Positions 1-8,976 of a stretch of 64,000 nt of DNA are shown one piece after another. Source of the stretch: Ramlibacter humi. GTDB lineage: Bacteria; Pseudomonadota; Gammaproteobacteria; Burkholderiales; Burkholderiaceae_C. The translations under genes and the position numbers were made by a program. The notes under the pieces are model-generated. The model ran no database searches, was not told the origin of the DNA, and was given only the letters and a program-made list of their open reading frames with translations. The stretch covers positions 186,001 to 250,000 of the forward strand of contig NZ_SMLK01000004.1 in NCBI RefSeq assembly GCF_004681975.1, in the 5' to 3' direction. The stretch's first letter is position 1. The number at the start of each line of letters is the position of its first letter.

Positions 1-1031
1 TGCGGGTAATGGCCGAACATCTGCGGCGTGCCGATGGCGCCCAGCCCGCCGCCGAGCAGTCCCGCCACGCCGGGCGGCAGCAGGTCGAAAGCCGTGGGCC
101 AGATGAGGCTGAACCGCTCCCACGCGGATTCCAGCACCGCCGGCCAGCCATCGGGCGACAGTCCGCCCGCGTAGTCGCACATCACGGCCGCCAGGGGCAA
201 CGCGAGCCCGAGCGCGCACAGGCCCTGCACCATCCAGCGCCCGATGCGCGAGTGCCCTTCGCCCGCCGGCCACAACAGCCATGCCGCGGCGAGCGGAAAG
301 GCGAGCAGCATGCCCTTGCTGGTGGTGACCAGGATGCCGGCCGTCGTGAGCACCGCCACGGCGACGCGCCACCACGCCGACCGCAGCCACACCATGACGA
401 GCAGCCCGGACAGCCCGAGGATCATCGCGGCGTTGAACGACACGCGCGCGAAACCCGGCAGCCGCGGGATGGCACCCATCCACCACCGCCAGGTCGTCGC
501 GACCGTGCCGAAGGCGGTGTCGTATTCCAGTCCCTCCCACGGCATCGGCCCGGTGAAGTTCACCGCCAGGCCGACGATGGTCACGGCATACGCCGCCACG
601 GCCGCGCGCAGCACCGCGGGCCAGCGGTCCTGCAGCAGCGGCCACATCGCCATGCCGTACAGCACGTACATGAACGTCTTGGTGCCGAGCGCCACCTGGA
701 ACGGCGCCAGCCCGAGCATCAGGCCCAGGAGCGCGTGCACGGCCAGCGCGCCCAGCGCCGCCAGCACGGGCAGGTTCAGCCAGCGCTGCAGCAGCAGCGG
801 CCGCACCACCAGGACGGCGAGCGAACCGGCCGGGATGGCGTCGCGCAGGTACAGCAAGTTGGGCCCGCCCGACAGCACGGCCAGCCAGCGCAAGGGACCT
901 TCGGCGACGAGTGTGGCGATGAACACGCACAGCAGCACGCGAAGCAGCGCGTCGGTGGCCGAGCTGGCCGGCGCGGCCCGGTCCGGCCACGCGCGAGGCA
1001 AGGGGCCGTTGAGCACGCTGGAGCTGGCCAT
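1..1031 (-). CDS. O-antigen ligase/polymerase-like membrane protein, 3' end cut by window edge
   Basis: Reading the minus strand from an ATG at 1031 gives an uninterrupted frame of 343 codons that runs off the left edge, so the C-terminus is missing. The protein is very hydrophobic, with many Leu/Ala/Val/Trp membrane segments (for example around residues 28-45, 65-80, 90-110, 140-160 and 200-240) and no soluble domain. That architecture, next to a polyprenyl-phosphate sugar transferase and a chain-length regulator, suits the O-antigen ligase/polymerase (Wzy/WaaL/EpsE) group, which joins repeat units on the periplasmic side of the inner membrane. It is divergent from the sugar transferase gene, with about 180 bases between starts. 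The family call is inference from hydrophobicity and context; no ligase motif was confirmed. Confidence 0.65.
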   Translation of the reverse strand, partial: MASSSVLNGPLPRAWPDRAAPASSATDALLRVLLCVFIATLVAEGPLRWLAVLSGGPNLLYLRDAIPAGSLAVLVVRPLLLQRWLNLPVLAALGALAVHALLGLMLGLAPFQVALGTKTFMYVLYGMAMWPLLQDRWPAVLRAAVAAYAVTIVGLAVNFTGPMPWEGLEYDTAFGTVATTWRWWMGAIPRLPGFARVSFNAAMILGLSGLLVMVWLRSAWWRVAVAVLTTAGILVTTSKGMLLAFPLAAAWLLWPAGEGHSRIGRWMVQGLCALGLALPLAAVMCDYAGGLSPDGWPAVLESAWERFSLIWPTAFDLLPPGVAGLLGGGLGAIGTPQMFGHYP

Positions 1032-1212
1032 GGCTCGAGAGTCTGGGCCGGGCGCGCGCACGGCGAAACCGGCGCTTGCTCCCATGGCGGGCAGGACAGT
1101 TGGCATGGGAGCCTCCGTGGCCCCCGCGCTTGTCCCGGGACAAAGCGCCGATTGCGGCCGCGCCCCGGGCCGCAAGAATCGGCGCCCATCCATCAGCCAG
1201 CGCGAGCAAGCC

Positions 1213-2619
1213 ATGCAGATGCCCTCCACCACCCTGCCCCCCCAGCCCCGGGGCCTGAGCTGGCGACCGTTGTCGTGGCGCGCGGCCGCGGCGGATGCGG
1301 CGGCCGTGGTGGTGGCGTACTTCGTCGCGCTCGAGTTGTGGTCCACGCCGTGGCGCATGCAGGACGTGGCGCCGATCGTGCTGGTGGTGCTGCTCTCGAT
1401 GCCCGGGTCGCTGCCGTTCGGCCGCACCTCCGGCGCGACCCTCCTGCGGCTGGTGGCGCGCTGGACGCTGCTGATGCTGGCGCTGCTGGCGGCCGGCACG
1501 CTGGCCGGCGAGAACGTGCAGGGCCCGCTGGCCGACCAGCCCTTCCTGCTGTCGTGGGGCGCCGCGGCGCTGGGCGCGGTGCTGCTGTCGCGCATCGCGT
1601 CGCCGTGGGTGCTGCGTGCTTTCGATCCGCACCGCCGCACGCGCAAGGTGCTGATCGTCGGCATCAACGAAGGCGCGCTGCACCTGGGCCGCGCCATCCA
1701 GCTCGGGCTGGTGCCGGGGCAGCAGCTGGCCGGCTACCTGGACGACCGCGAGCAGGCGCGCGCGCCGCTGCCCGAAGGCAGCGCGCGCGTGGGGCGCCTC
1801 GCGGACCTGGGCGAGATCGTGAAGCGGCACCACACGGACCTGATCTACGTCGCGCTGCCGCTGTCGTCGTCGCCGCGCATGAAGGACCTGCTGGTGCAGA
1901 CGCAGGACACGACGGCTTCGGTGTGGCTGGTGCCGAACCTGTCGATCGTGCAGCCGATCCAGTGCCGCGCTTCGGTGCTCGCGGGCGTGCCGATGGTCGC
2001 GGTGTGCGAGTCGCCGTTCGAGGGCATGCGCGGCGTCCTCAAGCGCGCCCTGGACCTGGGCCTGACGATCGCCTCGCTGCCGTTGCTGGTGCCGCTGATG
2101 GCGGTCATCGCGTTGCTGGTGCGCGCCACGTCGCCGGGCCCGGTGTTCTTCAAGCAGCGGCGCTTCGGCCTGGACGGCGAGGAGATCCTGGTGTGGAAGT
2201 TCCGCACCATGACCGCGCTGGAGGACGGCTGCAAGAGCTACCGGCCGGCCACCGCCGACGACGACCGCGTGACCGCCGTCGGCCGCGTGCTGCGGCGCAC
2301 CTCGCTGGACGAGCTGCCGCAGTTCCTGAACGTGCTGGCGGGCGACATGAGCATCGTGGGCCCGCGCCCGCACGCGCTTGCGGTGAACGAGGAATGCCGC
2401 CGCCTGATCCCGCGCTACATGCTGCGGCACAAGGTGCGGCCAGGCATCACCGGCTGGGCGCAGGTGAACGGCCTGCGCGGCGGCGACGACATCGCCGCGC
2501 TGCGCCGGCGCACCGAATGCGACCTGCACTACCTGAATACCTGGAGCCTCGGCCTGGACCTGCTGATCATGTGGAAGACGGCGCTGCTGCTCCTTCGCGG
2601 GGACCACAACGCGTTCTGA
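1213..2619 (+). CDS. Polyprenyl-phosphate sugar-1-phosphate transferase (WcaJ/EpsB-like)
   Basis: This 468-residue enzyme would start a polysaccharide repeat unit by moving a sugar-1-phosphate from a UDP-sugar to undecaprenyl phosphate at the inner membrane. Several N-terminal membrane helices are followed by a Rossmann-like segment (VLIVGINEG, near residue 147). The C-terminal bacterial sugar transferase domain starts near residue 277 and carries FKQRRFG, WKFRTM, SLDELPQ, GPRPHA and [11 protein letters not shown], the usual order for this family. The ATG at 1213 was chosen because the hydrophobic N-terminus begins just after it; the open frame reaches farther upstream but overlaps the divergent membrane gene. 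It is followed after 126 bases by the chain-length gene. The family is secure; the sugar specificity cannot be read. Confidence 0.93.
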   Translation: MQMPSTTLPPQPRGLSWRPLSWRAAAADAAAVVVAYFVALELWSTPWRMQDVAPIVLVVLLSMPGSLPFGRTSGATLLRLVARWTLLMLALLAAGTLAGENVQGPLADQPFLLSWGAAALGAVLLSRIASPWVLRAFDPHRRTRKVLIVGINEGALHLGRAIQLGLVPGQQLAGYLDDREQARAPLPEGSARVGRLADLGEIVKRHHTDLIYVALPLSSSPRMKDLLVQTQDTTASVWLVPNLSIVQPIQCRASVLAGVPMVAVCESPFEGMRGVLKRALDLGLTIASLPLLVPLMAVIALLVRATSPGPVFFKQRRFGLDGEEILVWKFRTMTALEDGCKSYRPATADDDRVTAVGRVLRRTSLDELPQFLNVLAGDMSIVGPRPHALAVNEECRRLIPRYMLRHKVRPGITGWAQVNGLRGGDDIAALRRRTECDLHYLNTWSLGLDLLIMWKTALLLLRGDHNAF

Positions 2620-2745
2620 GCGCGCGTGCGCGGCGGCGCGTGGCCTGTCCATCCCATTCCCGCTGGGCGCTCTGTCCTAGAGACAGCCAAGCGGCGCCAG
2701 CCGATCATGGAACGAAGCGCCCAAGGCGGCGCGCGGGAGCCGAGC

Positions 2746-4125
2746 ATGACGTTGGAGCGATTTGCCGAGGTGCTGCGCGCGCGGCGCGGGATGGTGCTGG
2801 CGATCTGGCTGGCCGCGGTGGGCGTGGCGGCGGTGGTCTCGCTGGTGGCCACCCCGCAGTACACCGCCACGGCCGTGCTGCTGGTGGACCCGCGGGTGCC
2901 GGACCCGCAGCTCGGCAACGCGGCCGCGATCGGGATGGCCAACCACATCCCGACCGAGATCGAGGTGCTGCGCAGCGAACGCGTCGCCATGGCCGCGCTG
3001 AAGCTGCTGGACCTGCAGAACGATCCGGCCTGGCGCGCGCGCTGGATGGAGCGCACCGGCGGCGAAGGCTCGTTCGAGACCTGGCTGGCCGGCGAACTGG
3101 TGCGCAAGCTGGACGTGCGGCCCACGCGCGAATCGAACGTGCTGGCGGTGTCGTTCACCGCCACGCGCCCCGACGCCGCCACCCGGGTGGCCGACGCCGT
3201 GACCCAGGCCTACATCCGCAGCACGGCGGCGCTGCAGCAGGAACCCGCGCGGCAGTACAACGCACGCGTCGACGAACTGTCCACGCGCCAGCGCGACGCG
3301 CTGGAGAAGGCGCAGGCGAAGCTGGCCGACTACCAGCGCAAGTTCGGCATCGTCAGCACCGACGACCGGCTGGACGTGGAGAACACGCGTTTGTCCGAAC
3401 TCAGCTCGCAGGTGGCCGTGCTGCAGGCGGCCGCGGCCGATGCGCAGGCGCGCCAGCGCCAGTCCGAGGTGAACCCCGGCGGCTTCGACGACGTGCAGAG
3501 AAGCCCCGCCGTCTTCGCGCTGACCACCGAGGTGGCGCGCCAGGAGAACCGGCTGACGGAGCTGCTGTCGCGCCTGGGCGAGAACCACCCCGACGTGGCC
3601 GAGGCGCGCCAGGTGCTGTCGGGCCTGCGCGCGCGGCTGCACGGCGTGAGCCGGCGCGCGACCGAGGCCATCGGCATCGAGAACCGCATGGCCGCGGAAC
3701 GCCTGGCGCAAGCGCGCAAGGCGCTCGAGCAGCAACGCGCCACCGTGCTGGCGCTGCGCCAGGAGCGCAACGGCGCGCAGGTGCTGCAACGCGAAGTGGA
3801 CAACGCGCAGCGCGCGTACGACGCGGTGCTGCTGCGGGCCAGCCAGACGACGGTGGAGGCCGGCGCGGTGCGCGGCACGGTCTCGGTGCTGAAGGCGGCC
3901 TCCGCGCCGCTTCGACCCACCTGGCCGCGGTTGAAGCTCAACCTGGCGGCGGCGGCGGTCCTGGGCTTGCTGCTCGGGGTGTTCGCGGCGCTGTGGCGAG
4001 AGGGGTGGAACCGCCGCCTGCGCATCGCCGACGACGTGACGCAGCTGGGGCAGTCGTTGCTGGTGGTGCTGCCCGACTCGGCGGCGCCGCGGCGCAGGCT
4101 GGCGCTGGAATCGCCAGGGAGGTGA
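2746..4125 (+). CDS. Chain-length determinant / polysaccharide export protein (Wzz/GumC/EpsF type)
   Basis: A 459-residue inner-membrane protein with the Wzz plan: a membrane helix at about residues 16-35, a periplasmic Wzz domain (the sequence after it includes PQYTATAVLLVDPR), a long coiled-coil stretch from about 175 to 390 rich in Glu/Arg/Gln/Ala, and a second helix near 398-416. Such proteins set polymer length and work with a BY-kinase-like ATPase, which is the next gene. The start at 2746 is preferred because GGGAG lies six bases upstream; in-frame ATGs at 2707 and earlier lack a comparable site. The helical region resembles EpsF/GumC-like exporters more than short O-antigen Wzz proteins. 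Confidence 0.9.
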   Translation: MTLERFAEVLRARRGMVLAIWLAAVGVAAVVSLVATPQYTATAVLLVDPRVPDPQLGNAAAIGMANHIPTEIEVLRSERVAMAALKLLDLQNDPAWRARWMERTGGEGSFETWLAGELVRKLDVRPTRESNVLAVSFTATRPDAATRVADAVTQAYIRSTAALQQEPARQYNARVDELSTRQRDALEKAQAKLADYQRKFGIVSTDDRLDVENTRLSELSSQVAVLQAAAADAQARQRQSEVNPGGFDDVQRSPAVFALTTEVARQENRLTELLSRLGENHPDVAEARQVLSGLRARLHGVSRRATEAIGIENRMAAERLAQARKALEQQRATVLALRQERNGAQVLQREVDNAQRAYDAVLLRASQTTVEAGAVRGTVSVLKAASAPLRPTWPRLKLNLAAAAVLGLLLGVFAALWREGWNRRLRIADDVTQLGQSLLVVLPDSAAPRRRLALESPGR

Positions 4126-4129
4126 CCTC

Positions 4130-5023
4130 ATGAGAGCGATGAATGGTGAACCCGAGAACCGGCTGCCCGGCGGCGGCAAGCCGCCCCTGGACGGCCTCGA
4201 GACCGGCGACATGCCGCCCCGCCGGCCCGGCAAGTGGGGCCCCGTGGAGATCGAGCGCGAACTGCGGCGCCAGCGGCAGCGCAGCCTGAGCTACGACGGC
4301 CGGGTGGAGCCGGTGCTGGAACACGCCGGCGTGCCCGACACGCTGGCCCGCCAGCTGCGCACGCCCCTGCCGCCCCTGCGCGCCTACGACGGCGACCCGG
4401 AACTGGTGGTGGCAGCGGATCCTTTCGGCGAGCCGGCGGAGGTGTTCCGCGACCTGTGCATCCAGCTGGCCACCAAGGCGGTGGACCGCAAGACCAAGGT
4501 CGCGCTCGCGGTCGTCAGCCCGAACCGGCGCGACGGCAAGAGCTACCTGGCCGCCAACCTCGCGGCCTGCCTCGGCCGGATGGGCGGCCGCACGCTGCTG
4601 GTGGATGCCGACCTGCGCGCGCCGCGGCTGCACCGCCTGCTGGACACGGAGCAGACCGACGGGCTGAGCAACATCCTGCGCGGCGAAGGCCGCTCGTCGC
4701 TGGTGCAGGCGGTGCAGCAGGTGCCCGGCCTGTTCTTCCTGCCCGCCGGCCCCGTGCCGATGAACCCGGTGGAGCTGCTGCAGAGCCCGCGGTTCAACCT
4801 GCTGGTGTTCGAGATGCTGCTCGCCTTCGACCACCTGGTGATCGACACGCCGGCCGGCGAATGGGGCCCCGATGCGCGGCTGGTGGCGGCCGCGGCGGGC
4901 GCGGCGCTGGTGGTCGGGCGCAAGGACGGCAGCACGCTGGAGGACCTGCGCAAAATGCTGGGCAGGATGGGCCAGCAGAAGGTGGAGATCGCCGGGATGG
5001 TGATCAACCGCCACGACGACTGA
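4130..5023 (+). CDS. EpsG/CpsD-type polysaccharide co-polymerase ATPase (ParA/MinD-like fold)
   Basis: This 297-residue cytoplasmic ATPase is of the kind that partners the chain-length protein in capsule or EPS export. It has a Walker A region SPNRRDGKS (about residue 130), the A-prime motif LLVDADLRAPR (about 157) and Walker B LVIDTPAG (about 237). It starts four bases after the chain-length gene, with GGGAGG at 4118, so the two are surely co-translated. The C-terminus ends NRHDD with no tyrosine cluster. It may therefore act as an ATPase without the autophosphorylated tail of Wzc/CpsD kinases, as in the EpsG-like proteins of beta-proteobacterial loci. The ATG at 4139 is an alternative start. 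Confidence 0.88.
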   Translation: MRAMNGEPENRLPGGGKPPLDGLETGDMPPRRPGKWGPVEIERELRRQRQRSLSYDGRVEPVLEHAGVPDTLARQLRTPLPPLRAYDGDPELVVAADPFGEPAEVFRDLCIQLATKAVDRKTKVALAVVSPNRRDGKSYLAANLAACLGRMGGRTLLVDADLRAPRLHRLLDTEQTDGLSNILRGEGRSSLVQAVQQVPGLFFLPAGPVPMNPVELLQSPRFNLLVFEMLLAFDHLVIDTPAGEWGPDARLVAAAAGAALVVGRKDGSTLEDLRKMLGRMGQQKVEIAGMVINRHDD

Positions 5024-5075
5024 GCGCGGCGCGCGCCGTCATCGTGCACACCCGGCGCGCCGCGCGCGCCGGACC

Positions 5076-5744
5076 TCAGCGGGCTTCGCCGGCGTGCCCC
5101 AGGTGGTTGCGCGCCGCGTAGGCGTACAGGTCGAGCCGGTTGTTCACGTGCAGCTTGCGGTAGATGGACGTGAGGTGGTTGCGCAGCGTGTGGGAGCTGA
5201 TGTCCATGCGGCTGGCGATCACCTTGGCGGGCACCGACGTGTCGGCCACCAGCGCGGCGATGGCCTGGCGCTCGCGGTCGGTGAGCGTGGAGATGCGCGC
5301 CACTTCCGGATCGTCGCGCTGCGCCGCCTTGTGGCGCACCATGTGCATGAACACCCGGCTGGTGGATCCGCGGTCGAGCCACAGCTCGCCTTCGTGCACC
5401 CTCTCGATGGCCGTGAGCAGCGTGCTGGGCGGGTCGCTTCGGTGCACGATGCCGTGCAGCCCGGCGATGACCGCGGCGTCCAGCACGGCGGTGTCGCGCA
5501 GGCTGGTGAGGACCAGCACCTTCGGCGTTCTCACCGCCACGAAGCGCACCAGTTCCGGCAGCTCGCAGCGCTCGTCCAGGTCGAGCACCACGACGTCGGC
5601 GCTGCCCGGCAGTTCGCCGGCTTCGCCCAGGGTCGCCGCGGTGCCCACCCACCGCAATCGCGGCGACGTCGCCATCAGCTGCTGGAGCGCCCAGGCCATC
5701 ATGGTGGAAGCGATCAAGGCCACGCGCACGCCCACTTCTTCCAT
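5076..5744 (-). CDS. LuxR-family response regulator
   Basis: A 222-residue DNA-binding regulator with a receiver-like N-terminal domain and a LuxR/FixJ-type helix-turn-helix. The receiver part has VVVLDLD, with Asp55 or Asp57 as possible phospho-acceptor, but the usual acidic pocket near the N-terminus is not obvious, so phosphorylation is uncertain. The C-terminal domain (about 155-205) reads LTDRERQAI, then SSHTLRNHLTSIYRKL, a standard recognition helix. The ATG at 5744 is preferred to the more upstream 5822 start because the receiver fold begins there. It ends 53 bases from the EPS ATPase gene in convergent orientation and is a good candidate regulator of that locus. No partner kinase is adjacent. 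Confidence 0.85.
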   Translation of the reverse strand: MEEVGVRVALIASTMMAWALQQLMATSPRLRWVGTAATLGEAGELPGSADVVVLDLDERCELPELVRFVAVRTPKVLVLTSLRDTAVLDAAVIAGLHGIVHRSDPPSTLLTAIERVHEGELWLDRGSTSRVFMHMVRHKAAQRDDPEVARISTLTDRERQAIAALVADTSVPAKVIASRMDISSHTLRNHLTSIYRKLHVNNRLDLYAYAARNHLGHAGEAR

Positions 5745-5951
5745 GGTGCAACTCACTGGTTGTTGGTCTTGCGAGCATGGTAGGCGGCAGGCCCGGCAGC
5801 ACCGAGCATTCTTTCGTTTCATTACCCCCAGACCATGGAACTTTCAGCGGCCGGGCTGGCTTATGTGTACGGCCACGCGCGGGAGAAAGCACCCGGTGGC
5901 GGGCGCCGCATCCGCCGATGCGCGATGGGGCGAATCGGACCAGACTGCGCC

Positions 5952-6242
5952 ATGGCCCACCACTTCCCGGAGCGCCGCGCGGTGCCGCGCGAGGCGCTGC
6001 GCGTGCCCGTGCACTGGGACGACGGGCGCTTTGGATGGACACGCGACATCTCGCCCGAGGGGGCGTACGTGCTCGTGCGGGGCGTCCACGTCTTCCACCG
6101 GTGGTGCGCGCTGGAGATCGGCTTCCGGCAGGCCGGCCTGCGGTTCCGCGCGCTGGCGCAGGTGCTGCGGGTGGAACACGAGATCGGCGGCACCGGCATC
6201 GCGCTGCGGCTGCGCGCGCCGCGCTTCTACGCGCTGCGCTGA
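5952..6242 (+). CDS. Small PilZ-domain protein
   Basis: A 96-residue protein consisting almost only of a PilZ domain, which in this family binds cyclic di-GMP. Visible are the N-terminal arginine motif RRAVPR (residues 8-13) and the second half DISPEG (32-37), fitting the RxxxR and D/NxSxxG signatures, followed by beta-strand-rich sequence to the end. The start at 5952 puts the arginine motif near the N-terminus; in-frame ATGs at 5925 and 5835 are possible and no strong ribosome site decides. It follows the LuxR regulator divergently. Being next to EPS genes suggests c-di-GMP control of polysaccharide or surface behaviour, which is inference. Confidence 0.82.
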   Translation: MAHHFPERRAVPREALRVPVHWDDGRFGWTRDISPEGAYVLVRGVHVFHRWCALEIGFRQAGLRFRALAQVLRVEHEIGGTGIALRLRAPRFYALR

Positions 6243-6251
6243 AGCGTGCCC

Positions 6252-6773
6252 TCACGAGGGATCGGCGGCGGCCACCCCGGGCTTGATGCTGCCGTCAGGC
6301 TGCGGCACCGCGATGGGCGCGACTTCCACCGGCGCGATGCCGTCCTTCTTGGTGATGCCGATCTTCTCGGCCGTGGCGGGCGAGAGGTCGACGATGCGGC
6401 CGTCGACGTAGGGGCCGCGGTCCTGGATGGTGACGACGGCGCTCTGTCCCGTGTCCAGGTTGGTCACCTTGGCCTTGGTGCCCAGCGGCAAGGTCTTGCT
6501 CGCGGCGTTGTCTTCGCGCGGGTTCATGGGTTGGCCGTCGGCCATCTTGCGGCCGGCGAACTTGCGCGCGTAGTAGGAAGCCTTGCCCACCTGGCGGCGG
6601 CCGGAATGATCGAGCTGGTGGCCTTTGGCGGCGGGGTGCGCCGCGGAAGCGGCGGACTGCGGCTTGCCGGCGGGCTGCGGCGCATCGGCCGCGAAGCATG
6701 CCGCGCACATCGACATCGCGAAGGCGGCGGCGAACAGGCTCATCGCGCGCACCAAGAGGGCAGCCTTGCTCAT
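6252..6773 (-). CDS. RlpA-like double-psi beta-barrel protein, secreted
   Basis: A 173-residue exported protein with a signal peptide (hydrophobic segment to about residue 28, ending MCAACFA before AD) and one RlpA double-psi beta-barrel (about 62-140). The domain reads GKASYYA, then LPLGTKAKVTNLDTGQ, then IQDRGPYVDGRIVDLSP. RlpA proteins bind or cleave denuded septal glycan in the envelope. Here the TAAH stretch of classical RlpA is replaced by NAASKTLPLG, so the usual histidine is missing while the aspartate in QDRGP is kept; lytic activity is uncertain. There is no SPOR domain. A lipobox is not convincing. Confidence 0.85.
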   Translation of the reverse strand: MSKAALLVRAMSLFAAAFAMSMCAACFAADAPQPAGKPQSAASAAHPAAKGHQLDHSGRRQVGKASYYARKFAGRKMADGQPMNPREDNAASKTLPLGTKAKVTNLDTGQSAVVTIQDRGPYVDGRIVDLSPATAEKIGITKKDGIAPVEVAPIAVPQPDGSIKPGVAAADPS

Positions 6774-6860
6774 GACCGGGAGTCTTGTCGCGGCAGAGGC
6801 CGGCCCGTCGTCAGGCCGCGCCGCGAATCGCCGTCGGATTTGGCGGCTCGGCTGCTGGAA

Positions 6861-7073
6861 TCAGCTGGATGCCGATGGCGGACGCGCGCCCGACTGCAGC
6901 AGGATCCGCGCGAGCAGGTCGTCGGCGGCGCGCCGGAGCCCGGCTGCGCGCGTGGCCATTTCCGCCATGCGCGCATCGGCGGCGGCCCGGCCCACCCGCG
7001 CCAGCTCGACTTCGGCGTCGACCGCGGCCTGCTCGGCGTCACGCCAACGTTGGAACAGGTCTTCTTGCGTCAT
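6861..7073 (-). CDS. Small hypothetical coiled-coil protein
   Basis: A 70-residue frame from the ATG at 7073. Residues 3-55 are a run of Glu/Ala/Arg/Leu with heptad-like spacing (EDLFQRW, AEVELARVG, RAADDLLARIL), suggesting a single amphipathic helix or coiled coil, with a short polar tail. I do not recognise a family. It lies between the terminator of the tRNA operon and the RlpA-like gene on the same strand, so it may be co-transcribed with the latter. The frame continues upstream through the tRNA-Asp gene, which is why only the portion from 7073 is proposed. Function unknown. Confidence 0.5.
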   Translation of the reverse strand: MTQEDLFQRWRDAEQAAVDAEVELARVGRAAADARMAEMATRAAGLRRAADDLLARILLQSGARPPSASS

Positions 7074-7157
7074 GGGCGGGCTCGCACACCGGATTATCAT
7101 CAAATGCGAACCCAACCGTGGAGCCGCCGGCGGGCGGCACGTTGCCAAACGGCCGCG

Positions 7158-7193
7158 GAAAAAGAAAAACGCCACGCGATTGCGTGGCGTTTT
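7158..7193 (-). terminator. Rho-independent terminator of the tRNA operon
   Basis: A perfect 12-base-pair stem (7166-7177 pairs with 7182-7193; four-base loop) followed on the minus strand by a T-rich run. It begins eight bases past the 3' end of tRNA-Asp, as expected for the end of the Ala-Glu-Asp tRNA transcript. Confidence 0.9.
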
Positions 7194-7200
7194 GAAGACT

Positions 7201-7277
7201 TGGCGGAGTGGACGGGACTCGAACCCGCGACCCCCGGCGTGACAGGCCGGTATTCTAACCGACTGAACTACCACTCC
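7201..7277 (-). tRNA. tRNA-Asp (anticodon GTC)
   Basis: A 77-nucleotide cloverleaf read on the minus strand. The acceptor starts GGAGTGG and closes with CCACTCC, then G and an encoded CCA. The D-arm has TAGTTCAG, the anticodon loop CTGTCAC gives GTC, and the T-arm carries GGTTCGAGTCC. It is almost base for base like the enterobacterial tRNA-Asp. Last gene of a three-tRNA operon. Confidence 0.97.
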
Positions 7278-7352
7278 GCGTCGGTGCGGCGTCCGCCCTC
7301 TCGGGCCAAGTGCCAGCCTAACTTGTTGCCTTCATTGCCTTGCGGCAAGTTC

Positions 7353-7428
7353 TGGCGACCCTACGGGGATTCGAACCCCGGTACTCACCGTGAAAGGGTG
7401 ATGTCCTAGGCCTCTAGACGATAGGGTC
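7353..7428 (-). tRNA. tRNA-Glu (anticodon TTC)
   Basis: A 76-nucleotide cloverleaf on the minus strand. The acceptor GACCCTA pairs with TAGGGTC, then G and an encoded CCA. The D-arm contains CGTCTAGAGG, typical of tRNA-Glu; the anticodon loop CTTTCAC gives TTC; the T-loop is GGTTCGAATCC. Middle gene of the Ala-Glu-Asp operon, upstream of tRNA-Asp by about 75 bases. Confidence 0.97.
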
Positions 7429-7469
7429 GTGACCTTGGGACTTTCGTCTCCGTTCGACACCTTGCATTT

Positions 7470-7545
<76 letters not shown>

Positions 7546-7567
7546 GCTTGGTGTCGAGCCTCGCATT

Positions 7568-8962
7568 CTACACTGAAATTTCAGCCCTTCGAAGCCGCTC
7601 GACAACAACTTCGCGCGGAAGCAGTTCCAGCACCGCATCCAGCGACGGCGTCTGCGGCGTGCCGAGCACCAGCACGCGCACCGGCATGGCCAGCTGCGGC
7701 ATCTTCAGGCCCGTGGCGCGCAGCACTTCCTTCAGGCTCTCGGCGATGGCCGCCTTCTCCCACGGCACACCCTCGAGCATCTTCGCCAGCATGCTGATGG
7801 CCGGACGCACGCCGTCGGTGAGGTGCTTGGCGCGATCCTCTCCGCTGCCCTGCACCGGCTGGTAGAAGCGCGCGGCCCACTCGGCCAGCGCCACCGTCGT
7901 GTCGCAGCGGTCCTTCAGCAGGCCGCAGATGCGCGGCAGCCGCTCGTCCGGCATGACGCCCAGCTTCTTCATCTGCGCGGCCACCAGCTGCGCCAGCGCC
8001 GCGTCGTCCATCGCCTTCATGTGCTGCTGGTTCACCCAGCGCAGCTTGGCTTCGTCGAAGCGGCCGGCGCTGGTGCCCAGGTGGTCCAGGCCGAACCACT
8101 GCAGGAACTGCTCGCGGCTGAAGATCTCGTCGTCGCCGTGGGACCAGCCCAGCCGCGCCAGGTAGTTCACCACCGCGTCGGCCAGGAAGCCTTCGTCGCG
8201 GAACTGAGTGACGGGCTTGGCGCCGTTGCGCTTGCTCATCTTCTCGCCCTGCTCGTTCAGCACGGTGGGCAGGTGCGCGTACACGGGCGGTTCCTGCCCC
8301 AGCGCGCGGAAGATGTTGATCTGGCGCGGCGTGTTGTTCACGTGGTCGTCGCCGCGGATGACGTGCGTGATGCGCATGTCGATGTCGTCCACCACCACGC
8401 AGAAGTTGTACGTGGGCGTGCCGTCGGGCCGCGCGATGACCAGGTCGTCGAGTTCCTCGTTGCTGATCTCGATGCGGCCCTTCACCTTGTCTTCCCACAC
8501 GACCGAACCGCCAGTGGGGTTGCGGAAGCGCAGCACCGGTTGCACGCCCTCGGGCACCGGCGGCAGCTGCTTGCCGGGCTCGGGCCGCCAAGTGCCGTCG
8601 TAGCGCGGCTTTTCCTTGTTGGCCATCTGCCGCTCGCGCAGCGCGTCCAGCTCGGCCACGCTCATGTAGCAGGGGTACACCAGGTCCTTCGCGCGCATCT
8701 GCGCGAGCACTTCCTTGTAGCGGTCCATCCGCTGCATCTGGTAGTACGGGCCTTCGTCGTGGTCCAGGCCCAGCCACTGCATGCCTTCCAGGATGACGTC
8801 CACCGCGGCTTGCGAGGAGCGCTCCAGGTCGGTGTCCTCGATGCGCAGCACGAACTCGCCGCCCGTGGAGCGCGCGAACGCCCACGGGTACAGCGCGGAC
8901 CGGATGTTGCCGAGGTGGATGAAGCCCGTGGGCGACGGGGCGAATCGGGTGCGGACTTTCAC
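7568..8962 (-). CDS. gltX: Glutamyl-tRNA synthetase
   Basis: A class I aminoacyl-tRNA synthetase of 464 residues that charges tRNA-Glu. The HIGH-type motif is in [11 protein letters not shown] (residues 9-19), the KMSKS-type motif is EKMSKRNG (about 238-245), and [14 protein letters not shown] is intact. Length matches the family. The start is taken as GTG at 8962 because it puts the conserved [10 protein letters not shown] four residues in; no strong ribosome site is visible, and an in-frame TTG a few codons upstream is an alternative. It follows metZ after 14 bases, and a tRNA-Glu gene lies just beyond the next tRNA downstream, a fitting neighbour. Confidence 0.97.
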   Translation of the reverse strand: MKVRTRFAPSPTGFIHLGNIRSALYPWAFARSTGGEFVLRIEDTDLERSSQAAVDVILEGMQWLGLDHDEGPYYQMQRMDRYKEVLAQMRAKDLVYPCYMSVAELDALRERQMANKEKPRYDGTWRPEPGKQLPPVPEGVQPVLRFRNPTGGSVVWEDKVKGRIEISNEELDDLVIARPDGTPTYNFCVVVDDIDMRITHVIRGDDHVNNTPRQINIFRALGQEPPVYAHLPTVLNEQGEKMSKRNGAKPVTQFRDEGFLADAVVNYLARLGWSHGDDEIFSREQFLQWFGLDHLGTSAGRFDEAKLRWVNQQHMKAMDDAALAQLVAAQMKKLGVMPDERLPRICGLLKDRCDTTVALAEWAARFYQPVQGSGEDRAKHLTDGVRPAISMLAKMLEGVPWEKAAIAESLKEVLRATGLKMPQLAMPVRVLVLGTPQTPSLDAVLELLPREVVVERLRRAEISV

Positions 8963-8976
8963 GTCGGTAGGGAGAT

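Noticed and set aside
776-1189. Minus-strand frame of 137 codons before the sugar transferase
   Set aside because: It overlaps the membrane-protein gene 1-1031 in another frame and has low-complexity Cys/Pro/Arg content.
9-4133. A very long open frame of 1374 codons on the plus strand across the EPS locus
   Set aside because: It is in a different frame from three well-supported genes and is rich in Arg/Pro/Ala/His with no domain, as expected from GC-rich shadow frames.
4516-4545. Degenerate Walker A in the EpsG-like ATPase as a sign of inactivity
   Set aside because: BY-kinase/EpsG families naturally carry SPxxxxGKS-like loops, so the variation is normal.
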